Positions 42,049 to 51,703 of a stretch of 64,000 bases of DNA are shown here, in pieces. Origin of the DNA: RQOF01 sp964461135 (lineage in GTDB: Bacteria > Calditrichota > Calditrichia > RBG-13-44-9). Made by a program: the position numbers and the translations under genes. The stretch is taken from assembly GCA_964461135.1 (NCBI GenBank), contig CAYWTB010000002.1, positions 62,001-126,000 of the forward strand, in the 5' to 3' direction. Each line of letters begins with the position of its first letter. Within the stretch, counting starts at the first letter, position 1. The notes beneath the pieces were generated by a model. It was not told the DNA's origin. It did not search any database and saw nothing but the letters and a program-made list of their open reading frames with translations.

Positions 42049-45000
42049 TTACTCAAAGTCTATTTCCCATATTGAATAATTCCAAAGTTCGTTGATCTGT
42101 GCATAGTTTATTCTAATGTAGTGTGTTTCCAAATTCAAATACAGATTTTCTTCACATTTTTTCTTTGAATCTATTTTAGCTGCAGAATTCCAGTTCTGAT
42201 TATCATGGGAATGGAATATTTCAAAGTTCTTATTATATGCGGCCTCCCACTGAATAGTTACTTTTTCAATTTTAGTTAACCGGCCAAAATCTATCCATAT
42301 CCATTGCGGATCATTTTGTTTGCTTGCCCAGCGAGCCTTTAGACTTCCATTCACCATATCATAGACCTGGCCGGTGGATGCACGTAGATCGCGTACATAA
42401 ATTTTAATTTTGGACAGCATTTCCTGAATTTGGAGATGGTAATTCTCCCGATTTACATAACCGGTGATCAGGTTCCACAAATACTGCTCCGCTACCGGAT
42501 CATAACGCCGCCCGTATAGCTCGGCCGATGATTCCTCCTGCAACAGGCGGCCACGAACCTGAATTCGGGAAATAATAATCCAGCCCTTTTCATAAGGAAT
42601 TTCCAGAACTGCCGGCGTTCGTAAACCTATATTGCAGTCCGCAACCGAATGATAAGGAATGGTGGGTCTCACCGAATGCTGACTTACAATTTCTCCTCCC
42701 AGGGCGCCATTAAAAATCTTTAGGTGGTCCGGCCCAATATTTTTCCACAGGAAATGAGATGGATCGGATGGAAAGACATACGAATCATAACCGCCCCTCT
42801 CCGGATCTTCCCGGTATTGTATTTTTATCTGGATATCTTTGAATATTGAAAACCGGGCCTCGTCTGCAATCTCAAATTCTGGTTCCTGTAGAATTAAGAT
42901 CCCACCCTTTTTCATGAACCGGTACAGTTCTATTGCGGGGATTTCTGAAATCTCTTTGATCCCCCAACCGTTGGTAAGAACAATTTGAGCTTTTTCTAAA
43001 CCAACGGGGAATTTCTCCAAGGGGATGCAATGTTTTTTCAGAAAATTGTGAATTTCTCCGGAAGGATCACAAACCGTCAATGCAGGAATTGCTTTTATAA
43101 CGGGGTTTTGGACCGGATGAAAGACAGTTACTTTTTTCCGGCTATTGGCTATGGGAAAATTCTGTTCGTTTGTTATTTTTAGGTGAAGAATATTCGGCCC
43201 GGGTTTTTCAGGGAATATGATATGTACTGCCATTTTAATATGTTCACCGGCAGATAGAAAAAGTTTTTTTTCAAATAAAATTCGTTCCGGTTGATTCTCA
43301 AAAAATAAATTTATCCTAACATTTTGATCTTCGCCAGTATCATTAAAAACATAAACAGAAAGCGCCCTTTCCTCTTCCTGAAGAAAATGGCGATCCCAGA
43401 GCTCAATACTTACACCCACAGGGGAAAAAGCTTTTTTTAGCGCAGCTAATATTGGTTTAGGTCGTAATTCATCCAGGGTTCCCCAAAACCAGTTTGCTGT
43501 TGGTCCGTAACCTGCGCTTAAATAAACGAAAGGTAGTATGGCATCAATATCCAACCGGCGCCATAACTCGGTCAATTCCGACGCTAAAAAAGACTGATGT
43601 TGCAATATTTGTTCTTTATCGGGATTTCGCCCTAACCATCGCTCAAGAATAATTTCAGTTAACTCTGTCGGCGCCCCTCGCCGGTCCAGCCACCACCAGA
43701 GATATTCATTCACCACAGCAGGAATGGGACTGTTTTTCCAATCAAAAATGGAACGAGAGAATCCAAATTTTTTCCCATTGAGTATAGAACCCAGAGAATA
43801 GATATACGGATGATCTTCGCCAAAGTCAACCATTTCCCAGGGGCGGGAAGGATCAAGCTCTTTGAGGCGGGGGATAATCTCTCCTGTAATCCGCGAATCT
43901 GTGGATTCATTTAGAGCATCCCAAATAACTATGCTGGGATGATTGCAATTCTCTTTTATCCAGGCCCCGAATTCCTTTCCAATTTGTTCCAATGAACCAG
44001 TGCTTGTCCAGAACATCCATTCATCCTGCAACATGATACCATTTTCATCTGCAATATCGTACCATTTGTTATAAGCATGACCGAGGTGAAATCGGAAAAA
44101 GAACATGTTATGCGCCTTCGGGATGTCAACCAGCACTTTTTTTATCCAATCGGGATTCCAGGGAAGAGTGCCGTGGCTGTCGTCGGAGAGCATGCGGTGG
44201 AAAGCAATATTGCTGCCCATTAGAACTCTCCGGGAACCGTTGAGAAAAAAATGGCCGTCCCGGATTTCAAATTTTCTCATACCAAAAGGAATAGTCAGGG
44301 AATGACACACCGAATCGTGCTCTTTTAAATGGATCTCCAGTAGATACATAAAGGGATTATCCGGGGACCATAGTTTAAACTCCGGTATCTGCAGATTGAA
44401 TTCAAGAACAGAAATCGAATAGGAGGATAAGGTGATTGAAAAGAGCGCAGGCTTTCCTATTAAAATTCCGGCTTTTTTCTCAATAACTTGGTATTCGACG
44501 TTAAAATGCCTTTTCTGATTTGATAAGTTTTTTATTTCAGAATAAATATTTACGCTGTCGCGCTCAATATCCGGAAGAATTCTGGTCCATTCAATCCTTC
44601 CCTCTCCATAAAAATGCAACCAGATATCGCCCCAAATACCCGGAATGAAGGATAATTTTTCGAAATCATTTCCGACTGCGCTATGGGCAGGAAGAGTTTC
44701 CTTTTTCCCAACTCTGACCAGCAGTTCGTTCGAACCATCCATCTTAACGTAATCAGTTAAATCAAATTCCTGACTGGTGTAACAGGGGATATCGCCGCCA
44801 ACCATTTGATTATTTAACCAGATTTCCGTTCCATACTGCACTTGTTCCAGTTGAAGATAGATTTTGTTAAAATTTAATTCGGGTGGGATGCGGAATTCTT
44901 TTCGATACCAGAAATAGTTATAGTTCTTCCAATTAAACGCGGGTTTTGCCACATCAACCAGGGCCGGCACTTCACATTTATGCTTGAAATTTCCGGGTTT

Positions 45001-45054
45001 CTCATCACCGGATTCAATCTGCCAGTTCCCGTTCAGACTTATTTTTTTATACAT
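42049..45054 (-). CDS. Glycoside hydrolase family 2 enzyme with C-terminal CBM32-like domain
   Basis: The 1001-residue protein opens with a sugar-binding domain (SLNGNWQIESG, FWYRKEFRIP, YGTEIWLNNQMVGG), then Ig-like and TIM-barrel domains. The putative acid/base is Glu in WDALNES and the nucleophile Glu in PAVVNEYLWWW. A discoidin-like module ends the protein (ASTGQVYDMVNGSLKARWAS, WIWIDFGRLTKIEKVTIQW). No signal peptide is visible, so it is predicted cytoplasmic. In this setting I infer a beta-glucosidase acting on sophorose or short beta-1,2-gluco-oligosaccharides; GH2 specificity cannot be read from sequence. There is no normal ribosome-binding site: the start overlaps the stop of a tiny upstream ATG ATG TCT TAA frame next to a MITE-like repeat. 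Confidence 0.85.
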   Translation of the reverse strand: MYKKISLNGNWQIESGDEKPGNFKHKCEVPALVDVAKPAFNWKNYNYFWYRKEFRIPPELNFNKIYLQLEQVQYGTEIWLNNQMVGGDIPCYTSQEFDLTDYVKMDGSNELLVRVGKKETLPAHSAVGNDFEKLSFIPGIWGDIWLHFYGEGRIEWTRILPDIERDSVNIYSEIKNLSNQKRHFNVEYQVIEKKAGILIGKPALFSITLSSYSISVLEFNLQIPEFKLWSPDNPFMYLLEIHLKEHDSVCHSLTIPFGMRKFEIRDGHFFLNGSRRVLMGSNIAFHRMLSDDSHGTLPWNPDWIKKVLVDIPKAHNMFFFRFHLGHAYNKWYDIADENGIMLQDEWMFWTSTGSLEQIGKEFGAWIKENCNHPSIVIWDALNESTDSRITGEIIPRLKELDPSRPWEMVDFGEDHPYIYSLGSILNGKKFGFSRSIFDWKNSPIPAVVNEYLWWWLDRRGAPTELTEIILERWLGRNPDKEQILQHQSFLASELTELWRRLDIDAILPFVYLSAGYGPTANWFWGTLDELRPKPILAALKKAFSPVGVSIELWDRHFLQEEERALSVYVFNDTGEDQNVRINLFFENQPERILFEKKLFLSAGEHIKMAVHIIFPEKPGPNILHLKITNEQNFPIANSRKKVTVFHPVQNPVIKAIPALTVCDPSGEIHNFLKKHCIPLEKFPVGLEKAQIVLTNGWGIKEISEIPAIELYRFMKKGGILILQEPEFEIADEARFSIFKDIQIKIQYREDPERGGYDSYVFPSDPSHFLWKNIGPDHLKIFNGALGGEIVSQHSVRPTIPYHSVADCNIGLRTPAVLEIPYEKGWIIISRIQVRGRLLQEESSAELYGRRYDPVAEQYLWNLITGYVNRENYHLQIQEMLSKIKIYVRDLRASTGQVYDMVNGSLKARWASKQNDPQWIWIDFGRLTKIEKVTIQWEAAYNKNFEIFHSHDNQNWNSAAKIDSKKKCEENLYLNLETHYIRINYAQINELWNYSIWEIDFE

Positions 45055-45067
45055 TAAGACATCATAG

Positions 45068-45216
45068 ATTTAACCTGCTTAATTCACAAATAGTGGCTAA
45101 CGCCCAAATCTACTGGATTCTTTAATCCCCGGTCTGAAGACCGGGGCCATTTAATTTCTAAGAATATAACAACTTTGATACATTATATCCTATTTTGTGA
45201 ATTAAGCAGGTTAAAT
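45068..45216. repeat. MITE-like 149-bp repeat, copy 1
   Basis: The element has 23-bp perfect terminal inverted repeats (45,068-45,090 and 45,194-45,216; core AACCTGCTTAATTCACAAA). Its centre contains the self-complementary CCCCGGTCTGAAGACCGGGG (45,127-45,146). A second copy of the same length lies at 47,919-48,067 with only a handful of differences in the interior. It encodes no protein. It ends 13 bp upstream of the GH2 start codon. No clear target-site duplication is visible. Confidence 0.85.
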
Positions 45217-45278
45217 AAAGATTTAAAAATTTAATACGACTCACCAAATTTATTTTAAAACAAAAATAAATCATCGAA

Positions 45279-45308
45279 AATCCCGGTAGATGAACCGGGA
45301 TTTTTTTT
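45279..45308. terminator. Bidirectional intrinsic terminator
   Basis: TCCCGGT (45,281-45,287) and ACCGGGA (45,294-45,300) form a stem with a six-base loop, flanked by AAAA on the left and eight T residues on the right. It can terminate the leftward GH144-like gene ending at 45,467 and any rightward transcript. Confidence 0.75.
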
Positions 45309-45466
45309 CTGAACAGGAAAATTTCAAGATCATTAAAAAATACATATCATCAATGTAATAAAGAGCTTCAGGATTATTCCAAAACTACTTAAAATTTCTC
45401 CCTAATACCCAGCTAGCTGATTCAAAAGTATCCATTATATTCTCAATTTAATTAAATATTTTAGAA

Positions 45467-47881
45467 TCAACGCACTATTAACATCTTCTTGGTGTCAATA
45501 AAATCACCGGAATGTAAGCAGTAAAAATAAATGCCGGATGGGAGATCGTTTGATTGAAATTTTACTTTATATTCACCCGCCTCAAGTTTTTGATCCTGAT
45601 AAAATGTCTTAATCCGCTGACCTAAAATGTTAAAAACATGCAAATTGACAATATTACTTTTGGGCAAAATAAATTTTATGACCGTACCGGAGTTAAACGG
45701 ATTCGGATAATTTTGCTGTAATTCATAACGAGAAATCAGCGGATTATTGTTATTCTCCAAACCCACCGTCCAACCAATGGCCACCAGCATTTGAGGAATT
45801 TCGGGAGATGACATAAACATATTCCAGCATAAACCGGAACGGTAATTTTCCATCATGATTACCATTGGACCCTGATCAATGCCAATATAACTGTTGGCAT
45901 ACCAACTTTGCCCAGGATTAAATGCATCTTTAAATCCAAATTCTCCCCATAATTGTGGCCCTAATACATAATAAAAATGTTTCAATGTTGCAATCGACTC
46001 CTGCGGTGTATAAGGCATAGCACTAATTGCAGCAGTAGGTGAAATGGTGCCGTTATCATTGTATTGGGGCGCATGTGCACTATACCCACCCGGTTCATCA
46101 CTTGCTGTTAATCCCCAAACCAATGAATCATAACCTGCAAAAGAGAGGGGATTCGCCATACAATATGCACGATGAATGAGAGAAATATTTCTGTTATTGT
46201 CATAATAATTACAGAACTGATCGGACTTATTTCGCGGATCAAATCCTAGAAATGAATAGTGGGTGAAAAAAAGCGGACCGCCATAAGCTGGGCCAACCCA
46301 CTGCATATATCCATAATAGGTATTTCCATTTACATAATCAACAGGAGAGGCCCATCCGGCATAATAGAGAGAAGCTGGTACTGGGTGGGTGGGGGAAGCT
46401 ACAGCCAATAAATATACAATCATTGCTTCATTGAATCCGACTACTTTCATATTTATCGCCCAGCCGTAGTTGGGAGACCAGTGCCAGTACAAAAAATTAC
46501 TACTGGGAGTCTGACGGTACCAGTCCCATTCAACGCCTTCCCACATTTGGGTTGCTAAAGTACGGATTTCATTTTCTGCAGAATTTTTCAAATTAAAATA
46601 TTGTCTCACTGTTAATACACCTTGCAGTAAATAGGCTGTTTCCACTAAATCACCACCGTCATCGTACTGACTAAAAGGAATAGTTATTCCCGTAGTCCCG
46701 TTAATCCAATGAGACCAGGCGCCATGATATGTTGTACAATTATTGTGCAAAAATCGCAGAATCTTAAGAACTCTTGAAGCAGCGGAATCACGAGTAATAA
46801 AACCACGGTCTGCACCTACCATGAGGGACATTAAACCAAATCCTGTCGCCCCCGTTGCGCACGTCTCGCTATTACCGGCTCCATTCCGTTCTCTGGCTAA
46901 ACCACTAATAGGGTGTCCATAATCATAAAAATAACGAAACATCGCTTCCTGAACAGAGGATAATAATTGTTCTTCCGTCATTACATAAGAAGTACTGAAA
47001 ACCGTATCTGATGCTGGTGATTCCTCATAATTTTGGTTTGCCGCAGTTGCATAGTAGTAATAGGTTTGATTATTTTGGCCAAAAAAATTACTAAAAAGGT
47101 GTACCTCATGAAATGTTGGATTTAATTTAGTGTATGGTCCAAATTCCGCTTGGGAACGGTAAACAAAATATCCAGCAAGATTAGTATCTGTATCTAATGT
47201 CCATCTCAAATCAATACGACTGTCATATCCCGTTGCAATAATTCCCTCCGGCCTATGGGGAATTCCCGGACCTGTTCCACCTGATCGAATAGCACGAATT
47301 TCATCCAGCCAGGCCAGGTGATTGACACCGTCGGCAACTTTCTGGAAATGATAAATTGTTTTTATCCGGGTAAAGTCACAATTATTTGGTCCCGGTTGGA
47401 AGGCATTTATCGGAACCATCACTTTTTGCCAGCTATTAGAATCCGAATCCACCCCATTAAAATGATCACCCAGCCAAACACGCGTACTATGGTGATTACT
47501 TAAATCTTCCAGAGCTAAATCGGGTAAGTCTGCTTGATTTATTGCCTCGGGTGCATTAATCCAATATTCTATACTATCGTATTGCGTAAGATCGTGCCCT
47601 GGCCAGCCAATCGAAGCTACAGCAATTCCCCAGTCTCCTCCACTAGCGGAAGTCCAGTGTAAACGTAAACTATTTGCCCCCTGGTATTTATGTAAGGTAT
47701 CTACTGGAAATTTATCATTCCCAAGTCCGACTAATTCCAATTCACTAGGTGCATTTTTATATCCCCAGGAGGGATCATAAAAAGTAGGATCGGGGCTGTC
47801 ACCAAAAAGAACGATATAGCTTTGGGCAAAACTACCAATTACCCAGGTTAACAATAGTATGAAAATCATGGTGCGTTTCAT
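45467..47881 (-). CDS. Secreted GH144-like endo-beta-1,2-glucanase with sorting tail
   Basis: The 804-residue protein has a signal peptide (MIFILLLTWVIGSFAQ), a CBM-like jelly-roll (about 25-205), a fibronectin III domain (about 210-300), an alpha/alpha-barrel catalytic region (about 310-715) and a type IX-like tail with LQQNYPNPFNSGT and a final KKMLIVR. The catalytic part has GATGFGLMSLMVGADRGFIT, DGGDLVETAYLLQG, EWDWYR, FLYWHWSPNYGW, FNEAMIVYLLA and LTASDEPGGYSAHAP, the pattern of the glycoamylase-like PF10091 family that includes GH144. Known GH144 enzymes cut beta-1,2-glucan. Cell-surface display is inferred from the tail. It shares its core with the gene at 60,748. Confidence 0.85.
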   Translation of the reverse strand: MKRTMIFILLLTWVIGSFAQSYIVLFGDSPDPTFYDPSWGYKNAPSELELVGLGNDKFPVDTLHKYQGANSLRLHWTSASGGDWGIAVASIGWPGHDLTQYDSIEYWINAPEAINQADLPDLALEDLSNHHSTRVWLGDHFNGVDSDSNSWQKVMVPINAFQPGPNNCDFTRIKTIYHFQKVADGVNHLAWLDEIRAIRSGGTGPGIPHRPEGIIATGYDSRIDLRWTLDTDTNLAGYFVYRSQAEFGPYTKLNPTFHEVHLFSNFFGQNNQTYYYYATAANQNYEESPASDTVFSTSYVMTEEQLLSSVQEAMFRYFYDYGHPISGLARERNGAGNSETCATGATGFGLMSLMVGADRGFITRDSAASRVLKILRFLHNNCTTYHGAWSHWINGTTGITIPFSQYDDGGDLVETAYLLQGVLTVRQYFNLKNSAENEIRTLATQMWEGVEWDWYRQTPSSNFLYWHWSPNYGWAINMKVVGFNEAMIVYLLAVASPTHPVPASLYYAGWASPVDYVNGNTYYGYMQWVGPAYGGPLFFTHYSFLGFDPRNKSDQFCNYYDNNRNISLIHRAYCMANPLSFAGYDSLVWGLTASDEPGGYSAHAPQYNDNGTISPTAAISAMPYTPQESIATLKHFYYVLGPQLWGEFGFKDAFNPGQSWYANSYIGIDQGPMVIMMENYRSGLCWNMFMSSPEIPQMLVAIGWTVGLENNNNPLISRYELQQNYPNPFNSGTVIKFILPKSNIVNLHVFNILGQRIKTFYQDQKLEAGEYKVKFQSNDLPSGIYFYCLHSGDFIDTKKMLIVR

Positions 47882-47918
47882 AATTTACCTCAACTTTTTA
47901 TTTAAATATTATAAAATC

Positions 47919-48067
47919 AATTATCCTGCTTAATTCACAAACAGGGGCTAACGCCCAAATATACTGGATTCTTTAATCCCCGGTCTGAAGACCTGGGCCA
48001 TTTAATTTCTAAGAATATAACAACTTTGATACATTATATCGTATTTTGTGAATTAAGCAAGTTATAA
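47919..48067. repeat. MITE-like 149-bp repeat, copy 2
   Basis: Same length and orientation as copy 1. The terminal repeats are slightly diverged (perfect 15-base core TGCTTAATTCACAAA), and the central palindrome has one mismatch (GACCTGGG). It ends 37 bp upstream of the GH144-like start codon. Confidence 0.85.
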
Positions 48068-48129
48068 AGAAATTTTTGGCGACTCTCATGCTGATTAAAA
48101 TACTTTTCATAACCATGTTTTTAAATAAT

Positions 48130-50508
48130 TTATGCTATATTGACCACAATCTGTACTTCTGATTTTCGTTTCATCACTGGAATTTTGTTTCCAGTTATCT
48201 TTTTTCCATCCATTTTTATTACAATATTCCCAGGAATTTTTGAACATTTATTAAAAATTTCAATATGGTAAACTGAACCTCGAAAAAATCTTTTTATCTT
48301 TACCCTTTCCCACGTTTGAGGTAAAGTGGGATTTATAACCAATCCATCATAATCAGCTTGAACGCCAAGCAGATAATCGTATGTGACACGAAATAGCCAG
48401 GCAGCAGAACCAGTATACCACGTCCAGCCTCCGCGTCCATAATGAGGTGAATCTTGCCCATCAATGTTTCCCGGGGTAACGTAAGGCTCTACCATATATT
48501 GATTCGGTTTCATGCCATTGTATATGGGACACAACTTTTTATAAAGGCGATAAACCATCTCTGGTTTTTTCAATATTGCAGCTGCCCAAATAGCCCAAGT
48601 AGCGGCGTGAGTGTAGACACCGCCATTCTCTCTCACGCCCGGAGCATATCTTGAAAGATACCCAATATAAGGATCGGGAGAGGTATACGACGGTTTTAAG
48701 AGCATAGGACCCACATCACATTCCAATTCATCTTCGACGACTTGCAAGACTAGTTGTTGTCTTTCTTCATTAGTACTTTGGGCAATGATTGACCAAATTT
48801 GCGGGTTTAAATAAATTTTACCTTCTGTATTATTATGGCTACCAATCAACTCGCCATTATCCTTACTGGCCCGCCAAAACCATTTACCATCCCAGCCATT
48901 TTGGTTAATCGAGTTTTTAAGAGATTCTGCCCTCTGACCGTAAGTAGTGGCTTTGGCAGTGTGGTTTAACCGATTAAGAACAATATTAAATTCACATAGA
49001 ATATAGTAAAGAAAATGAGCCAGCCAGACCGATTCACCCTTACCGTCCAAACCAACCGCACTCAGTCCGTCATTCCAGTCTCCCGCCAAAATAAGCGGTA
49101 ACCCTCGCTCGCTAAACCTCCCCAGAACCTTGTCAATAGCCCGCAGACAATGCTCCAGCAAAGCAGCAGAAGAGGAATGATCATAAAATGGAGCGGTTTC
49201 TTCCAACACTGGCCAATCGCCCGTTTCTTTTAGATATTGAATTGTAACAAACGGGAGCCACAATAAATCATCACTCATATTACCATCCAAACCCTGTTCC
49301 GTAATGGGATGCCACCAGTGCAGCACCCGCCCATCTCTGAACTGGTGTGCAGCATGTAGAAGGAGCTGTTTCTTTGTTAATTCCGGTTTACTGTAAAGAA
49401 AAACCTGGCTGTCCTGCAATTGATCCCGGTATCCATAGGCGCCGCTCTGCTGGTAATACGCAGCCCGGCCCCAAATACGGCCCGAGATAGCCTGGTACTT
49501 CAACCAGTAGTTGGTCATAAAATTGAGGGCCTCGTCCGGTGATTCTACCATTGCAGCACTCAACAGCGAATCCCACTCTTCTTTCACTTGCCGCAAAGCG
49601 GCTTTAATATTTTGGGAATTGCGATACTTCTGAACCAGAGAATAAATTTGAGATTCTGAAGGTTGAGCGCCCAAATAAAAATGTAGCAACTTTTCTCCCC
49701 GGGGTGGCAGTGCAATTACTTTCTTCAGGCTGGCAATGGAATCGTTCCACTTATGTTGTGATCCCGATAGATTTCCTGTTTCAACCGCTACCGGATTCGC
49801 CAGGGTTCGTGCCTGCCCGATGAATTTTTCTTTATCACCTTCAAATCCATCCACCGATTCACTGCAGGAGAAAAATGCTATATTTTGCCAATCTGTATTC
49901 CAGTGACCGCGATTTGTGGGAATCTCCCATAATCTCTTGCGCGCTAAAAGCACCTGATGTGTTTCATTATACTCAGTTTCCAAAAAGGTTTTGTGGAATT
50001 CCCGATGATTGTCAGGAGCAGCTCCCAGGCACCATTCAAAGTAGGTAAATATGCTGATCCTCCGAGGCCGGTCGTCCAGATTGACCAATTTCAACGACCA
50101 AATCTCCAGATCATCATTAAACGGAACGAATATCCGTAATTGGGTGCTTATCATCTGATATTTTGATTCGAAAATTGTATATCCGATTCCATGACGGCAA
50201 GAGTATTCATCTAAAGTATTTAAAACCGGTTGAACAGTGGGACTCCAGAAGATCCCGCTTTCTTCATCTTTCAAATAAATAAATTTGCCCCAGTTATCCT
50301 GAATCAGATCCTGGTTCCAGCGGGTGATGCGATTTAAATTGGAATGGGTAATCCAACTGAAACCACCGTTTACTTGTGACACAACCAAACCGTAATTCCC
50401 ATTGGAGATTACATTGATCCAGGGTCGCGGTGTGCGGTAATCCGTGATGACATACTCCCGGCCATCATCGGTGAAATATCCATATTTCGATTCGAACTTT
50501 TTTTGCAT
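48130..50508 (-). CDS. GH94-family glycoside phosphorylase
   Basis: The 792-residue protein lacks a signal peptide and is predicted cytoplasmic. The N-terminal beta-sandwich reads YVITDYRTPRPWINVISNGN and GLVVSQVNGGFSWITHSNLN, and the alpha/alpha barrel holds the catalytic Asp in LAGDWNDGLSAVG (about residue 478) plus YRDQLQDSQ. GH94 enzymes cleave beta-glucosides with phosphate to glucose-1-phosphate. The N-terminal blocks (NxITRWNQD, GIFWSPT, HGIGYTIFES) are closest, as far as I recall, to the GH94 part of cyclic beta-1,2-glucan synthases and related phosphorylases, which fits beta-1,2-oligoglucan as substrate. A cellobiose-type specificity is the alternative. Confidence 0.85.
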   Translation of the reverse strand: MQKKFESKYGYFTDDGREYVITDYRTPRPWINVISNGNYGLVVSQVNGGFSWITHSNLNRITRWNQDLIQDNWGKFIYLKDEESGIFWSPTVQPVLNTLDEYSCRHGIGYTIFESKYQMISTQLRIFVPFNDDLEIWSLKLVNLDDRPRRISIFTYFEWCLGAAPDNHREFHKTFLETEYNETHQVLLARKRLWEIPTNRGHWNTDWQNIAFFSCSESVDGFEGDKEKFIGQARTLANPVAVETGNLSGSQHKWNDSIASLKKVIALPPRGEKLLHFYLGAQPSESQIYSLVQKYRNSQNIKAALRQVKEEWDSLLSAAMVESPDEALNFMTNYWLKYQAISGRIWGRAAYYQQSGAYGYRDQLQDSQVFLYSKPELTKKQLLLHAAHQFRDGRVLHWWHPITEQGLDGNMSDDLLWLPFVTIQYLKETGDWPVLEETAPFYDHSSSAALLEHCLRAIDKVLGRFSERGLPLILAGDWNDGLSAVGLDGKGESVWLAHFLYYILCEFNIVLNRLNHTAKATTYGQRAESLKNSINQNGWDGKWFWRASKDNGELIGSHNNTEGKIYLNPQIWSIIAQSTNEERQQLVLQVVEDELECDVGPMLLKPSYTSPDPYIGYLSRYAPGVRENGGVYTHAATWAIWAAAILKKPEMVYRLYKKLCPIYNGMKPNQYMVEPYVTPGNIDGQDSPHYGRGGWTWYTGSAAWLFRVTYDYLLGVQADYDGLVINPTLPQTWERVKIKRFFRGSVYHIEIFNKCSKIPGNIVIKMDGKKITGNKIPVMKRKSEVQIVVNIA

Positions 50509-50656
50509 CCAGGCTTATATCTCCTCATCATCGTTTGAAGAAAAAGTATACTGAAATTTCTTTAGAACCGGTACCGCTTTCATACCCGCATTTACCTGTC
50601 CAAAGCCTGACTATGAAAAACAATTCCCAACCGTCGTATGGATTGGCAGATTCTAA

Positions 50657-51688
50657 TTAAAAGTGCATTTCCAGCGAAAAACGATGAACGTTATTTAACC
50701 TTCCCCAATCAGCGTAGGCATAATCTATTTGTAATGGGATGGTTGCAGATAAATAATAAACGAAACCTGTTCCCAGGGTCAAACCTTTTTCTGTTTCATC
50801 TTCATACAATGCCTGGTATCCACCGCGCAGAAAAAATCGGTGTCGAAAACCATATTCCATACCAAAACTGACGTTTTCCGTATTGTCATTGGGATGTCTT
50901 GCCTCTACTGCCACAGTTAACTGGTTCATTTCATGGTTTAGAATTTCCATGGCCACACCGAAACGGAACAGAAGCGGTAAATCCCATTTATCTGTTTGAA
51001 GATTGGCAAATATGTTTTCATTGTCACCATGCTGCTCGGGACTAAAATCATAATTTACAAATATATCTTTCCCTGAATACTGCATTTTGGGGCCAAAATT
51101 GGAGATATTCATACCTAATGTCAGCCAATTAAAATCGGTTTTGAAAAGTATCCCGATATCAAATGCAATCGTGGATGCTGTCATGTGCCAAATTTGTTGA
51201 CGAATATATTTAGCGGTAAATCCCATGCTGAAACGGTTGGTAAGAGCGCGGGCATAACTTAATCCAAACGCCATATCCATTGCGCTGAAGTATTCACCGG
51301 TGCCTTCCGGTTCGAATTCAGAACGGACTTTCATATCGGGCATGGAGAGGGAGGTAAAACTCAATCCAAGAGTTCCAAAACTACTTACCCGTATTGCCAC
51401 TGCAGCGAAATCGAAGTTCATGTCCGCCAGCCAGTTAGTATGGACAAAATTTACTCCCCCATTCGGTCTTACCCGCGAGAGTCCGGCCGGATTCCAATAT
51501 ATTGAAGAGACATCGTTGGCAAGCGCCACGTAAGCTCCGCCCATCCCAATGGCTCGGGCTCCAACCTGGATTTTAAGAAATTGAGCCGTCGTTGTACCGC
51601 TTTTTGTCAGTCCGCCGAATATGTTGCACCAAGCTGGTGATATTAAAAAGATACTAATTATTATGGTAAAAAAGACTGTCTTTCTCAT
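50657..51688 (-). CDS. PorV/PorQ-family outer-membrane beta-barrel protein
   Basis: The 343-residue protein has a signal peptide (FFTIIISIFLISPAWC) and then the family signature AQFLKIQVGARAIGMGGAYV with ALANDVSSIYWNPAGLSR, followed by alternating amphipathic strands to a C-terminal Phe (FSLEMHF). PorV is the attachment subunit of the type IX secretion system; relatives are FadL-like barrels. It follows the large surface protein and the TonB receptor in the same direction, and I infer that it works with that cargo rather than being the general PorV. Confidence 0.88.
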   Translation of the reverse strand: MRKTVFFTIIISIFLISPAWCNIFGGLTKSGTTTAQFLKIQVGARAIGMGGAYVALANDVSSIYWNPAGLSRVRPNGGVNFVHTNWLADMNFDFAAVAIRVSSFGTLGLSFTSLSMPDMKVRSEFEPEGTGEYFSAMDMAFGLSYARALTNRFSMGFTAKYIRQQIWHMTASTIAFDIGILFKTDFNWLTLGMNISNFGPKMQYSGKDIFVNYDFSPEQHGDNENIFANLQTDKWDLPLLFRFGVAMEILNHEMNQLTVAVEARHPNDNTENVSFGMEYGFRHRFFLRGGYQALYEDETEKGLTLGTGFVYYLSATIPLQIDYAYADWGRLNNVHRFSLEMHF

Positions 51689-51703
51689 CTTGATTTCCGC
51701 TCA

